This document shows, in pieces, positions 26,577 to 36,522 of a stretch of DNA of 64,000 bases. Within the stretch, counting starts at the first letter, position 1. Every line of letters begins with the position of its first letter. The notes under the pieces are model-generated. The model saw only the letters and a program-made list of their open reading frames with translations, ran no database searches and had not been told where the DNA came from. The stretch lies in the NCBI RefSeq assembly GCF_002213415.1, contig NZ_NJGU01000001.1, forward strand, positions 930,001-994,000, written 5' to 3'. Made by a program: the position numbers and the translations under genes. The DNA is from Herbaspirillum robiniae (GTDB taxonomy: Bacteria > Pseudomonadota > Gammaproteobacteria > Burkholderiales > Burkholderiaceae_D).

Positions 26577-28214
26577 ATGAAACGCCCCGCCCCCGCCGAC
26601 CGCGCCGCCGACAAACCCGTCATCTGGACGGTGTCGGTGTCGCGCCTGTCCGAACTGTTCCGCGACATCACGCTGGAGTTCGACGACCTGGCCGACATCG
26701 AGCCGATCCAGCTGGGCTTTGACGACGCGGTGCGCCACATCCGCGAACGACTGGCCGGCGAACGCTGCGACGCCGTGATCTCGGCCGGCTCCAACGGCGC
26801 CTATCTCAAGAGCCGGCTGCCGGTGCCGGTGATCGTGGCGCGCGCCAGCGGCTTCGACGCGATGCAGGCGCTGGCGCGGGCGCGCAAGATCACGCCGCGC
26901 ATCGCCCTGGTCACCTACCAGGAAGCGATGCCGGCGCTGGCGGAGTTCCAGCGCACCTTCGGCCTGGACATCGTGCAGCGCACCTATGCCACCGAAGAGG
27001 ATGCGCGCGCCGTGGTCAACGACCTGAAGGCGTCCGGCATCGAGGCCATCGTCGGCGCCGGGCTGATCACCGACCTGGCCGAAGAGGCCGGGCTGCACGG
27101 CGTGTTCATCTACTCCTCCGCCTCGGTGCGCCAGGCTTTCGACGACGCGCTGGAACTGGCGCGCCTGACCCAGCTGGAATCCACCCGCGGCCGCCACCTG
27201 CCGGTGGCCGACACGCTGCGCGCGCGCCACCACATCCGCGACCTGCGCGGCGACTCGCCGGCGATGGAAGCGGTGCGCCAGTCGATCACGCTGTTCGCGC
27301 GCTCGCCCGCCACGGTGCTGATCCAGGGCGAGACCGGCAGCGGCAAGGAACTGGCCGCGCAAGCCATCCACCGCGCCCACCCGCTGATGCAGGGCAAGGC
27401 GCAGGCGGCGCATCCCTTCGTGGCGGTCAATTGCGGTGCGCTGGCGGAGTCGCTGCTGGAGTCCGAACTGTTCGGCTACGAGGAAGGCGCCTTCACCGGT
27501 TCGCGCCGCGGCGGGCGCGCCGGGCTGTTCGAGGCGGCCAATCGCGGCACCCTGCTGCTCGACGAGATCGGGGAAATGCCGCTGCCGCTGCAAACGCGCC
27601 TGCTGCGCGTGCTGGAAGAACGCGAGGTGGTGCGCGTGGGCGGCACCCGGCCCATTCCCGTGAACGTGCGCATCATCAGCGCCACCCATTGCGACCTCGA
27701 TGCGCGCGTGCGCGAGGGACGCTTTCGCGCCGACCTGTACTACCGCCTGGGCGTGCTGCGCCTGCGGCTGCCGCCGCTGCGCGAACGCCGCGAAGACATC
27801 CCGGCGCTGGCCGAATGGCATCTCAAGCACGCGCTGGCGGCGCTCGATGTGCGCCCGCACGCCAACCTGAGCGCCGAGATCGCGCGCTGCGGACCGCTGC
27901 TGGCCTCATACGCCTGGCCGGGGAATGTGCGTGAGCTGCGCAACATGATGGAGAGGCTGGCGCTGTTCCTGGCGGCCGAGCCGCTGCAGGCGCTCACGCC
28001 CGCGCTGATCCTGGCGGTGGCGCCTGAAATCACATCGGCGCACGGCATGCCGCCGGCCCTGGACACACCCGCTGCGCCCACAGCCGGCGCCGACGACATC
28101 CGCGCTGCACTGCAGCGTCATCGCGGCAACCGCGCGGCGGCGGCGCGCCAGCTGGGCATCAGCCGGACCACGTTGTGGCGCAAGCTGAAAGAAGACGGTG
28201 GCGATGGCGCCTGA
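26577..28214 (+). CDS. prpR: Sigma-54-dependent propionate catabolism activator
   Basis: 545 residues from the ATG at [14 protein letters not shown]; a TTG start 30 bases upstream (26547) is the alternative. Domains in order: N-terminal PrpR sensor (about 15-200, with [16 protein letters not shown]), AAA+ domain (about 215-460) with Walker A GETGSGKE, the sigma-54 contact loop GAFTGS in the [12 protein letters not shown] context typical of PrpR, and [11 protein letters not shown], then a Fis-type helix-turn-helix at the end ([18 protein letters not shown]). PrpR family members respond to 2-methylcitrate. It is divergent from prpB and its sigma-54 promoter. Confidence 0.93.
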   Translation: MKRPAPADRAADKPVIWTVSVSRLSELFRDITLEFDDLADIEPIQLGFDDAVRHIRERLAGERCDAVISAGSNGAYLKSRLPVPVIVARASGFDAMQALARARKITPRIALVTYQEAMPALAEFQRTFGLDIVQRTYATEEDARAVVNDLKASGIEAIVGAGLITDLAEEAGLHGVFIYSSASVRQAFDDALELARLTQLESTRGRHLPVADTLRARHHIRDLRGDSPAMEAVRQSITLFARSPATVLIQGETGSGKELAAQAIHRAHPLMQGKAQAAHPFVAVNCGALAESLLESELFGYEEGAFTGSRRGGRAGLFEAANRGTLLLDEIGEMPLPLQTRLLRVLEEREVVRVGGTRPIPVNVRIISATHCDLDARVREGRFRADLYYRLGVLRLRLPPLRERREDIPALAEWHLKHALAALDVRPHANLSAEIARCGPLLASYAWPGNVRELRNMMERLALFLAAEPLQALTPALILAVAPEITSAHGMPPALDTPAAPTAGADDIRAALQRHRGNRAAAARQLGISRTTLWRKLKEDGGDGA

Positions 28215-28223
28215 CCGTCGTCA

Positions 28224-28261
<38 letters not shown>

Positions 28262-28354
28262 GGCGGCGCAAGCAGCGCGCGGCTGCTGTCCCGGCGAATC
28301 GTGGTCATCACCCTCGAATACCTGCCGTTCATGCGGTCGTAAATTGTTTACGCC

Positions 28355-28372
28355 GAATGAAATTCTTCATTC
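28355..28372. repeat. Perfect palindrome upstream of the MHS transporter gene
   Basis: GAATGAA, ATTC and TTCATTC form an 18-base perfect inverted repeat about 200 bases before the transporter start. It could be an operator. Confidence 0.5.
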
Positions 28373-28574
28373 TTTCCCGTCACCTGATAATCCTGCGGCG
28401 TCGCTTCTTGACAGCAACTCAAGCCCCCGCCTATGCTCGGCCGCTGTAACGGCGCATGCCGTTCCCGGGGCGAGAATCGACAACAAACTCGGGCGGACGG
28501 GATCCGCCCCTTCCGGTGAGGCCATCGAGCCCGCTCCTACACATCCACAGGCACCACTCAAACAGGGAGAATCC

Positions 28575-29858
28575 ATGTCCAGCACCACCGTTTCGCCAGC
28601 GGCAGAACACACGCATCCGCAGGCCCGGCGCGCCATCGTCTCATCGTCCATCGGCAACGCGCTCGAATGGTTCGACATCCTGATCTACGGCGCCTTCGCG
28701 GTCGTGATCGCCAAGCAGTTCTTCCCGACCGGGAACGACACCGTCTCGCTGCTGCTGACCTTCGGCACCTTCGGCGTGTCCTTCTTCATGCGTCCGCTGG
28801 GCGCGGTGGTGCTGGGCGCCTACTCCGACCGCGTGGGCCGCAAGGCGGCGCTGATGCTGTCCATCATGCTGATGACCATCGGCACGGCCATGATCGCCTT
28901 CATGCCCAACTATGAAACCATCGGCCTGCTGGCCCCGGCCGGCATCGCGCTGGGCAAGATGATCCAGGGCTTCTCGGCCGGCGGCGAATTCGGCAGCTCG
29001 ACCGCCTTCCTGGTCGAACATGCGCCGCACCGCCGTGGTTTCTTCTCCAGCTGGCAGGTCGCCAGCCAGGGCATCAGCCTGCTGCTGGCGGCGGTCTTCG
29101 GCGCCGTGCTCAACAACATGCTCACGCCTGAACAACTGGCCTCCTGGGGCTGGCGCGTGCCGTTCTTCTTCGGCCTGCTGATCGCGCCGGCCGGCATCTA
29201 TATCCGCCGCCACCTGGACGAAGCGCCCGAGTTCAAGGACTCCACCGAACGCACCGATGCCCCGCTGCGCGACACCTTCTCCAGCCAGAAGCTGCGCCTG
29301 CTGATCGGCGCCGGCAGCGTGATCATGGCCACCGTCTCGGTCTACCTGTCGCTGTACATCCCGACCTACGCGGTCAAGCAGCTGGGCCTGCCGGCCTGGT
29401 CGTCGTTCGCCGCGATGTCGGTGGCCGGCCTGATCATGGCGGTGGGTTCGCCGCTGGTGGGCGCCTGGTCGGACAAGATCGGTCGCACCCCCTTCATGAT
29501 CACCAGCAGCGCGCTCTACATCGTGCTGACCTATCCGATGTTCGTGTTCCTGACCAACTCGCCGGGCTTCCTGCAGCTGTTGCTGCTGCAGACCGTGATC
29601 GGCGTGCTGATGACCATGTACTTCGCGGCGATGCCGGCGCTGCTGGCCGACATCTTCCCGGTCGCCACCCGCGGCACCGGCATGTCGCTGGCGTATAACA
29701 TCGCGGTGACCATCTTCGGCGGCTTCGCCGGCCTGATCATCACCTGGCTGATCGACTTCACCGGCGACAAGCTGTCGGTGAGCTACTTCGTGATCTTCGG
29801 CGCGGCATTGAGCCTGATCGCCAGCCTGGCGGCGCGCACCGTGCTGCGCCTGCGCTGA
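28575..29858 (+). CDS. MHS-family MFS transporter, citrate/tricarballylate-like organic acid:H+ symporter
   Basis: 427 residues from the ATG at MSSTTVSPAAEHTHP, with AGGGAGA ideally placed; an upstream in-frame extension is rejected. Twelve membrane segments are expected. The loop GAYSDRVGRKAAL between helices 2 and 3 is the MFS signature, and SSSIGNALEWFDILIYGAFA plus FGSSTAFLVEHAPHRRGFF mark the metabolite:H+ symporter family. Likeness to citrate or tricarballylate carriers is by eye. Being downstream of prpR on the same strand it may import a C3-C6 acid feeding the same metabolism, but no shared promoter is evident. Confidence 0.87.
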   Translation: MSSTTVSPAAEHTHPQARRAIVSSSIGNALEWFDILIYGAFAVVIAKQFFPTGNDTVSLLLTFGTFGVSFFMRPLGAVVLGAYSDRVGRKAALMLSIMLMTIGTAMIAFMPNYETIGLLAPAGIALGKMIQGFSAGGEFGSSTAFLVEHAPHRRGFFSSWQVASQGISLLLAAVFGAVLNNMLTPEQLASWGWRVPFFFGLLIAPAGIYIRRHLDEAPEFKDSTERTDAPLRDTFSSQKLRLLIGAGSVIMATVSVYLSLYIPTYAVKQLGLPAWSSFAAMSVAGLIMAVGSPLVGAWSDKIGRTPFMITSSALYIVLTYPMFVFLTNSPGFLQLLLLQTVIGVLMTMYFAAMPALLADIFPVATRGTGMSLAYNIAVTIFGGFAGLIITWLIDFTGDKLSVSYFVIFGAALSLIASLAARTVLRLR

Positions 29859-29899
29859 GCGTTGCATCCGGCGCCGCCTGTGCGGCGCCCGGCAAATAA

Positions 29900-29946
29900 A
29901 AATGGCCCGGATCGCAATGCGACCCGGGCCATTTCTCTTTTTCTAT
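29900..29946. terminator. Bidirectional terminator between the transporter gene and ntrC
   Basis: AAATGGCCCGG and CCGGGCCATTT form a perfect eleven-pair stem, with a T-rich run after it on plus and A residues (T on minus) before it. It serves the transporter gene and probably ntrC, which end facing each other. Confidence 0.85.
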
Positions 29947-30020
29947 CCGCTGATTCCCCTTGCTTTCGCCTGTTCCCGCAGCGGCCCGGGAACAGCCCTC
30001 CCCACTAGTTCATCACAAAC

Positions 30021-31511
30021 TCAATCGTCCTCCGCGCCGCCGATGCCCAGTTCCTGGATCTTGCGCGTGATGGTGTTGCGGCCGATGCCCAGGCGCACGG
30101 CGGCATCGTTCTTGCGGCCGTGGGTGTGCTTCAGGGCAATCTTGATCAGCGCGGCCTCGAACTGGCGACCGAGGATGTCCATCACCTCGGGCTGCTCCTG
30201 CGCCAGCATCTGGGCAGCTTCGGTTTCCAGCAGCGAGATCCAGCTGGCGCCCGCGGCTTCGGCGTAGGCCGCGGCTTGCGCCGGGTCGACCGCGACGGGC
30301 GCCGCCGCGATCGATGCCGGCGCCGACAGCGTCTGCGCCGGTTGCGGCGCATGCGCGCGCGCCTCCACCAAGTCTTGCGGCAGGTCCTTGATCTCGACCG
30401 TCTGGCCCGGCGCCATCACGGTGATCCAGTTGCACAGGTTTTCCAGCTGGCGCACGTTGCCCGGGAACTCCAGCTGCGACAGGAACTGCATCGCCTGCGG
30501 CGACAGGCGCTTGGCTTCCACGCCCAGCTGGCGCGCGCTCTGCGTGAGGAAGTAGCGCGCCAGGATGGGAATGTCTTCGTTGCGCTCGCGCAGGCTGGGC
30601 AGGCGCAGGCGGATCACGTTCAGGCGGTGGTACAAGTCTTCGCGGAACAGGCCTTCGCGCACGCGCTGCTCGAGGTTCTGGTGGGTCGCGGCGATCACGC
30701 GCACGTTGGCCTTCAACGACTGATGGCCGCCGACGCGGTAGAAGTGGCCGTCCGACAGCACGCGCAGCAGGCGCGTCTGCAGGTCCAGCGGCATGTCGCC
30801 GATTTCGTCGAGGAACAGGGTGCCGCCCTCAGCCTGCTCGAAGCGGCCGCGGCGCATCGCCTGCGCGCCGGTGAAGGCGCCGCGCTCGTGGCCGAACAGT
30901 TCGGACTCCAGCAGGTCCTTGGGGATCGCCGCCGTGTTCAAGGCCACGAAGGGCTGCGAAGCGCGCGGGCTGTGCTTGTGCAGGGCGCGCGCCACCAGTT
31001 CCTTGCCGGAGCCGGACTCGCCGGTGATCAGCACGGTCACGTTGGATTGCGACAGGCGGCCGATGGCGCGGAACACGTCCTGCATCGCCGGCGCCTGGCC
31101 GAGGATTTCGGGCGTCTGCGCCGCCGACTGCTCGATGTCGGTTTCGCGCAGGCTCTCGTCGAGCGCGCGGCGGATCAGTTCGACCGCCTTGTCGACGTCG
31201 AAAGGCTTGGCCAGATATTCGAAGGCGCCGCCCTGGAAGGCCGACACCGCCGAATCGAGATCCGAGAATGCGGTGATGATGATGACCGGAATGCCGGGGT
31301 GCTTGGCCTTGACGGTCTGCAGCAGCTCCAGGCCGGATGCGCCCGGCATGCGGATGTCGGAGACCAGGACTTGCGGCGTGCCCGTCTGCAGGGCGGCCAT
31401 GGCGTCGCGTGCGCTGGAAAAACTCTGTGTGGCGAGATTCTCCCGGGCCAGGGCCTTCTCGAGGACCCAGCGTATCGATTCGTCGTCGTCAACAATCCAG
31501 ATTGGCTTCAT
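30021..31511 (-). CDS. ntrC: Nitrogen regulation response regulator NtrC
   Basis: 496 residues. The receiver domain (1-120) has the acidic pair at DDD 8-10 and phospho-acceptor D52 in SDIRMPG. The AAA+ domain has GESGSGKE, the sigma-54 loop GAFTGA and [21 protein letters not shown] variable Ala/Pro-rich linker (about 400-430) leads to a Fis-type helix-turn-helix ([16 protein letters not shown]). Phosphorylated NtrC activates sigma-54 promoters under nitrogen limitation, including glnA. It lies 134 bases after ntrB in the glnA-ntrB-ntrC cluster. Confidence 0.97.
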   Translation of the reverse strand: MKPIWIVDDDESIRWVLEKALARENLATQSFSSARDAMAALQTGTPQVLVSDIRMPGASGLELLQTVKAKHPGIPVIIITAFSDLDSAVSAFQGGAFEYLAKPFDVDKAVELIRRALDESLRETDIEQSAAQTPEILGQAPAMQDVFRAIGRLSQSNVTVLITGESGSGKELVARALHKHSPRASQPFVALNTAAIPKDLLESELFGHERGAFTGAQAMRRGRFEQAEGGTLFLDEIGDMPLDLQTRLLRVLSDGHFYRVGGHQSLKANVRVIAATHQNLEQRVREGLFREDLYHRLNVIRLRLPSLRERNEDIPILARYFLTQSARQLGVEAKRLSPQAMQFLSQLEFPGNVRQLENLCNWITVMAPGQTVEIKDLPQDLVEARAHAPQPAQTLSAPASIAAAPVAVDPAQAAAYAEAAGASWISLLETEAAQMLAQEQPEVMDILGRQFEAALIKIALKHTHGRKNDAAVRLGIGRNTITRKIQELGIGGAEDD

Positions 31512-31645
31512 AAATAACTTCTTCCTGCGTTGGTCATGCTGTTAATGCTCCTGCGGACACGGCGCTTCTGGCGCCCGCCCGCAGCCCCCGATGACGGGCT
31601 GCTTTCCGTCATGCCGGCTTTGGCGCGCCGCCTGCGGCCATGGGC

Positions 31646-32719
31646 TCACGGCAGCGGTATAAGTATTCTGAAATCGGTACATCCCGGCCGGCTGTCGCAC
31701 TCGATCACGCCCATGTGCTGGTGGACGAAAGTCTGCGCCAGCGTCAGCCCCAGTCCGCTGCCTCCTTCACGTCCGGAAACCAGGGGATAGAAGATGCGCT
31801 CCTGGATTTCCGGCGGGATGCCCGGACCGTTGTCGATGATATGCAAGTCTAGTGCCAGCCGGTACCGCACCTTGGACAGCGTCACCTGGCGCGACACGCG
31901 CGTGCGCAGGATCAGCTCGCCGTCGCCGGCGCGGATGCGCTCGGCCAGGGCTTGCGCGGCGTTGTGGACGATGTTGAGCACGGCCTGGATCAGCTGCTCC
32001 TTGTCGCCGCGGAACTCCGGAATCGACAGGTCGTAGTCGCGCTTGATGGCCAGCCCCTGCGGGAACTCCGCCATGACCAGGCTGCGCACGCGCTCGCACA
32101 CCTCGTGGATGTTGACGTCGCCCACGATGTGCGGATGGCGGTGCGGCGCCAGCAGGCGGTCCACCAGGGTCTGCAGGCGGTCGGCCTCCTTGATGATGAC
32201 CTGGGTGTATTCGCGCAGCTCCTTCAGGTGGCGCTCAGGCAGCTCCAGCTCCAGCAGCTGCGCCGCGCCGCGGATGCCGCCCAGCGGATTCTTGATCTCG
32301 TGCGCCAGGTTGCGGATGAGCTCCTTGTTGGCCTGGCTCTGGTCGAACATGCGCTCTTCGCGGTCCAGCTTGAGCTGCTGCACGTTCTCGCGCAGCTCCA
32401 GCAGCACCGGCATGTCGGGATTGTCGAGCGGCGTGACGATGGTGTGGACCTGCAGCGGCTCGCGGTTGGCGCGCTCCAGCACGAGGTCCAGGCGCTTGTC
32501 GGCGAACTGGTGCTCGATGGCCTGGTAGAACAGCGCGGAGAGCTCCTTGCCGTTGAGGAAAAGCTCGGACAGCTTCTGCTGCGAGAGCACCTTGAACGAA
32601 CTCTCCAGCAGGTTCTCTGCGGCCGCGTTGGCGTACACGATGCCGCCCTGGGCATCGAGAATGATCACCGCCGAGGCCAGCAGGTCGAGGCCGTCCAGCG
32701 AGGGGAAATTTGTCTTCAT
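31646..32719 (-). CDS. ntrB: Nitrogen regulation sensor histidine kinase NtrB
   Basis: 357 residues from the ATG at MKTNFPSLDGLDLL; the longer in-frame version adds non-homologous sequence. A PAS domain covers residues 8-120. The kinase core has H140 in RNLAHEIKNPLGG, the N box NIVHNAAQAL, and ATP-lid motifs DNGPGIP and GSGLGLTL. There is no membrane segment; it is a cytosolic kinase/phosphatase controlled by PII and acting on NtrC. A 249-base gap separates it from the small secreted-protein gene upstream. Confidence 0.96.
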   Translation of the reverse strand: MKTNFPSLDGLDLLASAVIILDAQGGIVYANAAAENLLESSFKVLSQQKLSELFLNGKELSALFYQAIEHQFADKRLDLVLERANREPLQVHTIVTPLDNPDMPVLLELRENVQQLKLDREERMFDQSQANKELIRNLAHEIKNPLGGIRGAAQLLELELPERHLKELREYTQVIIKEADRLQTLVDRLLAPHRHPHIVGDVNIHEVCERVRSLVMAEFPQGLAIKRDYDLSIPEFRGDKEQLIQAVLNIVHNAAQALAERIRAGDGELILRTRVSRQVTLSKVRYRLALDLHIIDNGPGIPPEIQERIFYPLVSGREGGSGLGLTLAQTFVHQHMGVIECDSRPGCTDFRILIPLP

Positions 32720-32968
32720 CCGGATATCGTTGACCCTGAAATCGTTGTGGCGCACGGCATCGCCGCCGTCGCCGCGTTTCTTGTTGATCGCATCGCAAAG
32801 GCGCCCCTTGCCGGCGTCTTTCGCGAACCTCCGCGCGCATGCCGCGCGCCGGAATTCTTCGGGCCCTTCACTTGCAAATCCTTGCCATTTCACTAGCAAG
32901 TTTCGGGCGAGCCCGCATGCGGCCGGTGTTCGCGGCCGGTTCATCGTCAGCGCCTTGTCAGCAGGCGA

Positions 32969-33427
32969 TCAGGGTTGCAACTGCCGCTGCAGCGTCTCGA
33001 CCCGCAACCGACTTTCTTCCAGCGCCGCCTTCAGCGCATCAGTGCGCGCCTGGTATTTCGCATAGTTGCGCTCGTCGCCGCGACGCTCGGGCTGGCCGCC
33101 GTTGTACTCGCGCCGCAGCGCCTCCAGCTTGCCGCGCTCGGTGGCCAGGCGCGCGCGCAAGGCCGCTTGCGCGTCGTCGTCGCCCGGACGCATCGATACG
33201 CCCGGCGTCGCCGCGCGGCCCCTGTCGCCGCTGTTGCCGCTGACCGTGCCGACCTGCGCCTGCGCGCCGCGCCGGCAGTCACGGCCGCGCGCATCGTCGC
33301 GGTACTCGACGTCGCCGCGGTCGCCGCATACGTACATCTCGGCGGCCGCGGCCGCCGTTGTCACTACTGTGGCCATCGCCGGCAACAGCAGCGCCGGCAT
33401 CCATACCCTCTTCCAACTCGGCTTCAT
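32969..33427 (-). CDS. Small secreted protein, DUF4124-like, between glnA and ntrB
   Basis: 152 residues from the ATG at MKPSWKRVWMPALLLPAMAT, with GGAGGA five bases upstream. A signal peptide ends near AAAAA, then comes EMYVCGDRGDVEYRDDARGRD with two cysteines, reminiscent of the DUF4124 motif in which an aromatic-Cys start is followed by an acidic strand. The second half is a long charged helix (ARLATERGKLEALRREY), probably a coiled coil. It is likely periplasmic. It lies between the glnA terminator and ntrB on the same strand. The function is unknown. Confidence 0.75.
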   Translation of the reverse strand: MKPSWKRVWMPALLLPAMATVVTTAAAAAEMYVCGDRGDVEYRDDARGRDCRRGAQAQVGTVSGNSGDRGRAATPGVSMRPGDDDAQAALRARLATERGKLEALRREYNGGQPERRGDERNYAKYQARTDALKAALEESRLRVETLQRQLQP

Positions 33428-33490
33428 CGCATCCTCCGGACTGTTTGCCCTCATCAGACAGGACGGCAAGCACTCCGGCGGCGCATAAAG

Positions 33491-33520
33491 AAAAAGGGGA
33501 AGCAAGCTTCCCCTTTTTTT
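33491..33520. terminator. Terminator after glnA (usable on both strands)
   Basis: AAAAAGGGGAAGC and GCTTCCCCTTTTT form a perfect stem around two bases, with T runs on both strands. On minus it sits 16 bases after the glnA stop and would limit read-through into the small gene and ntrBC. Confidence 0.87.
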
Positions 33521-33535
33521 CAGACCCGTGTTCGA

Positions 33536-34951
33536 TTACAGCGAGTAGTACATGTCGAACTCGATCGGGTGCGTGGTCATGCGGAAACGCGTGACTTCCT
33601 GCATCTTCAGATCCAGGTAGGCATCGATCATGCTGTCGCTGAACACGCCGCCGCGGGTCAGGAACTCGCGGTCCTTGTCCAGGTGTTCCAGCGCTTCATC
33701 CAGCGAGGAGCACACGGTCGGGATCAGCTTGTCTTCTTCCGGCGGCAGGTGGTACAGGTCCTTGGTGGCGGCTTCGCCCGGGTGGATCTTGTTCTGCACG
33801 CCGTCCAGACCGGCCATCAGCAGAGCCGAGAAGCACAGGTACGGGTTGGCCAGGGGATCCGGGAAGCGGGTCTCGATACGACGGCCCTTCGGGTTCGCCA
33901 CGTGCGGAATACGGATCGATGCCGAACGGTTACGGGCCGAGTAGGCCAGCTTGACCGGAGCTTCGAAGCCGGGAACCAGACGCTTGTACGAGTTGGTGCC
34001 GGGGTTGGTGATCGCGTTCAGCGCCTTGGCGTGCTTGATGATGCCGCCGATGTAGTACAGCGCGAATTCCGACAGGCCGGCGTAGCCGTCGCCTGCGAAC
34101 AGGTTCTTGCCGTCCTTCCACACGGATTGGTGCACGTGCATGCCCGAACCGTTGTCGCCGACCAGCGGCTTCGGCATGAAGGTAGCGGTCTTGCCGTAGG
34201 TGTGGGCGACGTTCCAGATCACGTACTTCAGGGTCTGGGTCCAGTCGGCGCGCTCGACCAGGGTCGAGAACTTGGTGCCCAGTTCGTTCTGGCCGGCGCC
34301 GGCCACTTCGTGGTGGTGCACTTCAACGGGGATGCCCATCGATTCCAGGATCAGGGACATTTCCGAACGCATGTCCTGGAAGCTGTCGACCGGGGGAACC
34401 GGGAAGTAGCCGCCCTTGACGGTCGGACGGTGGCCGGAGTTGCCGCCTTCGATCTTGGCGCCGGTGCTCCAGGAAGCTTCTTCGGAGTCGATCTTGACGA
34501 AGCAGCCGGACATGTCAGCGCCCCAGCGCACGCCGTCGAAGATGAAGAATTCGGGTTCCGGGCCGAAGTAGGCGGTGTCGCCCAGGCCGGAGGACTTCAG
34601 GTAGGCTTCAGCGCGCTTGGCGATGGAACGCGGGTCGCGGTCGTAGCCCTTGCCGTCGGCCGGTTCGATCACGTCACACTGCATGAACAGTGTGGTTTCT
34701 TCCATGAACGGGTCGATGTTGGCGGTGTTCGGGTCCGGGATCAGCAGCATGTCGGAGGCTTCGATACCCTTCCAGCCTGCGATCGACGAACCGTCGAAGG
34801 CGTGACCGGATTCGAACTTGTCGATGTCGAAATGCGAAACAGGCACGGAAACGTGCTGTTCCTTGCCACGGGTGTCAGCGAAACGGAAGTCAACAAACTT
34901 GACTTCGTTGTCCTTCACCATCTTCAAAACCTCTGCGGCCGTCCTTGCCAT
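33536..34951 (-). CDS. glnA: Glutamine synthetase type I
   Basis: 471 residues, GSI-beta length. Conserved blocks include [17 protein letters not shown], the metal-binding [18 protein letters not shown] region (here [15 protein letters not shown]), [10 protein letters not shown], and the adenylylation site [11 protein letters not shown] with Tyr400. It makes glutamine from glutamate, ammonia and ATP and is a cytosolic dodecamer whose activity is expected to be tuned by adenylylation. The start [20 protein letters not shown] is standard. Upstream lie a sigma-54 promoter and NtrC-like sites, consistent with control by the NtrBC pair encoded downstream. Confidence 0.98.
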   Translation of the reverse strand: MARTAAEVLKMVKDNEVKFVDFRFADTRGKEQHVSVPVSHFDIDKFESGHAFDGSSIAGWKGIEASDMLLIPDPNTANIDPFMEETTLFMQCDVIEPADGKGYDRDPRSIAKRAEAYLKSSGLGDTAYFGPEPEFFIFDGVRWGADMSGCFVKIDSEEASWSTGAKIEGGNSGHRPTVKGGYFPVPPVDSFQDMRSEMSLILESMGIPVEVHHHEVAGAGQNELGTKFSTLVERADWTQTLKYVIWNVAHTYGKTATFMPKPLVGDNGSGMHVHQSVWKDGKNLFAGDGYAGLSEFALYYIGGIIKHAKALNAITNPGTNSYKRLVPGFEAPVKLAYSARNRSASIRIPHVANPKGRRIETRFPDPLANPYLCFSALLMAGLDGVQNKIHPGEAATKDLYHLPPEEDKLIPTVCSSLDEALEHLDKDREFLTRGGVFSDSMIDAYLDLKMQEVTRFRMTTHPIEFDMYYSL

Positions 34952-35064
34952 GCGAATCTCCTAAAACGAGGAAGTAGTATAAATTTGGATGTTGAGCCGT
35001 TTTCTGCGACTGGATCTTTGCATTTGATACAACGGTCTTGCGCCGAACTCAGTCGCGGATGATA

Positions 35065-35079
35065 GCAGATTCCATGCCA
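35065..35079 (-). promoter_or_regulatory. Probable sigma-54 promoter of glnA
   Basis: Minus-strand TGGCAT, GGAAT, CTGC has the invariant GG and GC ten bases apart and matches eight of ten consensus positions. Transcription would begin near 35053, about 100 bases before the glnA start. It lies downstream of NtrC-like sites, the expected arrangement. Confidence 0.75.
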
Positions 35080-35197
35080 CCAACCTTTCAGGGGCGGCAA
35101 TAATGGAATATTTTAGGGAGCGCAGGGCTGGACGGCCGTTCCCTTCAGTGCATGGGCACGAAATAGATGCATTATTTTAGTGCATTTTTATGCATTT

Positions 35198-35253
35198 GCA
35201 CCAATATTGATCTTTTTAAGTGCAAGACCGGATATTGAGCACTTTATTGGTGC
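35198..35253. promoter_or_regulatory. NtrC-like enhancer sites upstream of glnA
   Basis: 35239-35253 reads GCAC-N7-GTGC (GCACTTTATTGGTGC), a full match to the NtrC dyad. A weaker copy GCAC-N7-GATC is at 35198-35212, centres 41 bases apart, about four helical turns. Both lie 150-195 bases upstream of the predicted glnA start. The whole region 34952-35383 (432 bases) is otherwise AT-rich and non-coding, and also holds the rhodanese gene promoter. Confidence 0.75.
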
Positions 35254-35383
35254 AAAACAGGCTTTTTGCTTCCCGGATGCGCCAAAATGAGCTTCCCATT
35301 TCGGCCAACCCGTTTCACATTTATATTGTTTAGCCATTTCCAAGAAACGGCCTGACGGCCACCGACAATTCAGCGAGCACTTC

Positions 35384-35845
35384 ATGACCCCAGAACAGAT
35401 CCTCTCGACGGCAACCGCGCGCGGCCAGGATGGCCAGCTTCCCTATCGCGGTGCAGTCACGCCCCAGGAAGCCTATGACCTGATCCAGGGCAATCCGTCC
35501 GTCAAACTGGTCGATGTGCGGACCAAGGCCGAACGCGACTGGGTGGGATCGGTGCAGATCCCGTCCGGCCAGCACCTGTTCGTGCAATGGAACCTGTATC
35601 CGGAGGGCAAGCCCAATGCCCAGTTCCTCGACCAGCTCAAGGAAGCGGCCGGCCCGGATGAAGTGCTGCTGTTCCTGTGCCGCTCCGGCGTGCGCTCCAA
35701 GAACGCCGCCAAGCTGGCGACCGAAAACGGCTACGGCAACTGCTTCGACATCGTCGAAGGCTTTGAAGGCAACAAGGATGCCGCCGGCCACCGCAAGACC
35801 GTGGAAGGCTGGTGCAAGGCCGGCTTGCCGTGGGTAGGCGCCTGA
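35384..35845 (+). CDS. Rhodanese-like domain protein
   Basis: 153 residues, one rhodanese domain. The substrate-binding strand KLVDVRTKAERDWVG precedes the active-site loop LCRSGVRS with C99, matching active thiosulfate/3-mercaptopyruvate sulfurtransferase folds. No signal peptide, so cytosolic. It could transfer sulfane sulfur to cyanide or a biosynthetic acceptor; the physiological partner is unknown. It is divergent from glnA with a strong terminator immediately after, so it is monocistronic. Confidence 0.88.
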   Translation: MTPEQILSTATARGQDGQLPYRGAVTPQEAYDLIQGNPSVKLVDVRTKAERDWVGSVQIPSGQHLFVQWNLYPEGKPNAQFLDQLKEAAGPDEVLLFLCRSGVRSKNAAKLATENGYGNCFDIVEGFEGNKDAAGHRKTVEGWCKAGLPWVGA

Positions 35846-35875
35846 AGACGCAAAGCTGTCGCCGCCGCAATGACG

Positions 35876-35909
35876 AAAGCCCGGAATCGCTTCCGGGCTT
35901 TATTTTTTA
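35876..35909 (+). terminator. Intrinsic terminator after the rhodanese gene
   Basis: AAAGCCCGGAA and TTCCGGGCTTT form a perfect eleven-pair stem around TCGC, then TATTTTTTA. Orientation and T run also suit the minus-strand remnant that ends at 35950. Confidence 0.9.
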
Positions 35910-35949
35910 TACCGTTCTTGTCGGCCCGGCGACATTGCCGGCGTCGGGA

Positions 35950-36504
35950 TCAGTCCGCCAATGCGGCCTCCAGCGCCGCGATCAGCTCGCCGACCGCAGC
36001 CGCGCCCGCGGCGCCGTTGCGCACCGCGTCCTCGATGCGCTCCAGCGCGGCGACCATGGGCGCGCGGTTCATCGTCAGCGCCGCCCCTTTCATGCGGTGC
36101 GCCAGCCTCGCCACGGCCTGGGCATCGGACTTCGCGTGCGCGGCCAGCATGGCCTGCAGGTCCTGGCGCGACGTGGTCTTGAACAGCGCCTCCAGGTCCA
36201 CCGCTCCGGCGTCGGGCGCGGCGACGGCGGTCGCCGCGCCGCTGTCGGCGTCATAGTCGCACCACAGCGCGAGCATCTTCTTGAATTCCTCGATCGGCAA
36301 GGGCTTGCCGAGAATGCCGTCCATCCCGCTGTCCAGGCATAGCTGCACATGCGCGGCGTCCGCTTCGGCCGAGATGCCGATGAGCGGCGTGTAGCCGTCG
36401 TCGGTCCCCTCGCCTTCCCGTTCGCGCACCAGGCGGGCAACCTCGTAGCCGTTCATGTCCGGCATGTAGCAGTCCAGCAGCACCAGGTCGTACCGCCTGG
36501 ACTG
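35950..36504 (-). pseudogene. 5'-truncated hybrid sensor kinase remnant (receiver plus Hpt domains)
   Basis: The reading frame encodes the end of a BvgS/EvgS-like hybrid kinase. The receiver begins abruptly at RRYDLVLLDCYMPDMNGYE, with the phospho-acceptor Asp in LLDCYMPD, and continues through GISAEA and GILGKPLP. After an Ala-rich linker comes an Hpt domain with ARLAHRMKGAA, whose His would be the phosphorelay site. The first 25-30 residues of a normal receiver, including the acidic metal-binding pair, are missing, as are kinase and sensor parts. The frame continues about 16 codons into unrelated DNA that is antisense to the chaperone gene start, so an in-frame start there is accidental. 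A decayed gene end is the best reading; a free receiver-Hpt protein is unlikely. Confidence 0.75.
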
Positions 36505-36522
36505 ATTTCGGGGGAAAGAGAC

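Noticed and set aside
35188-35385. 65-codon minus frame in the glnA upstream region
   Set aside because: It lies over AT-rich regulatory DNA with NtrC dyads; no ribosome site and no homology recognised.
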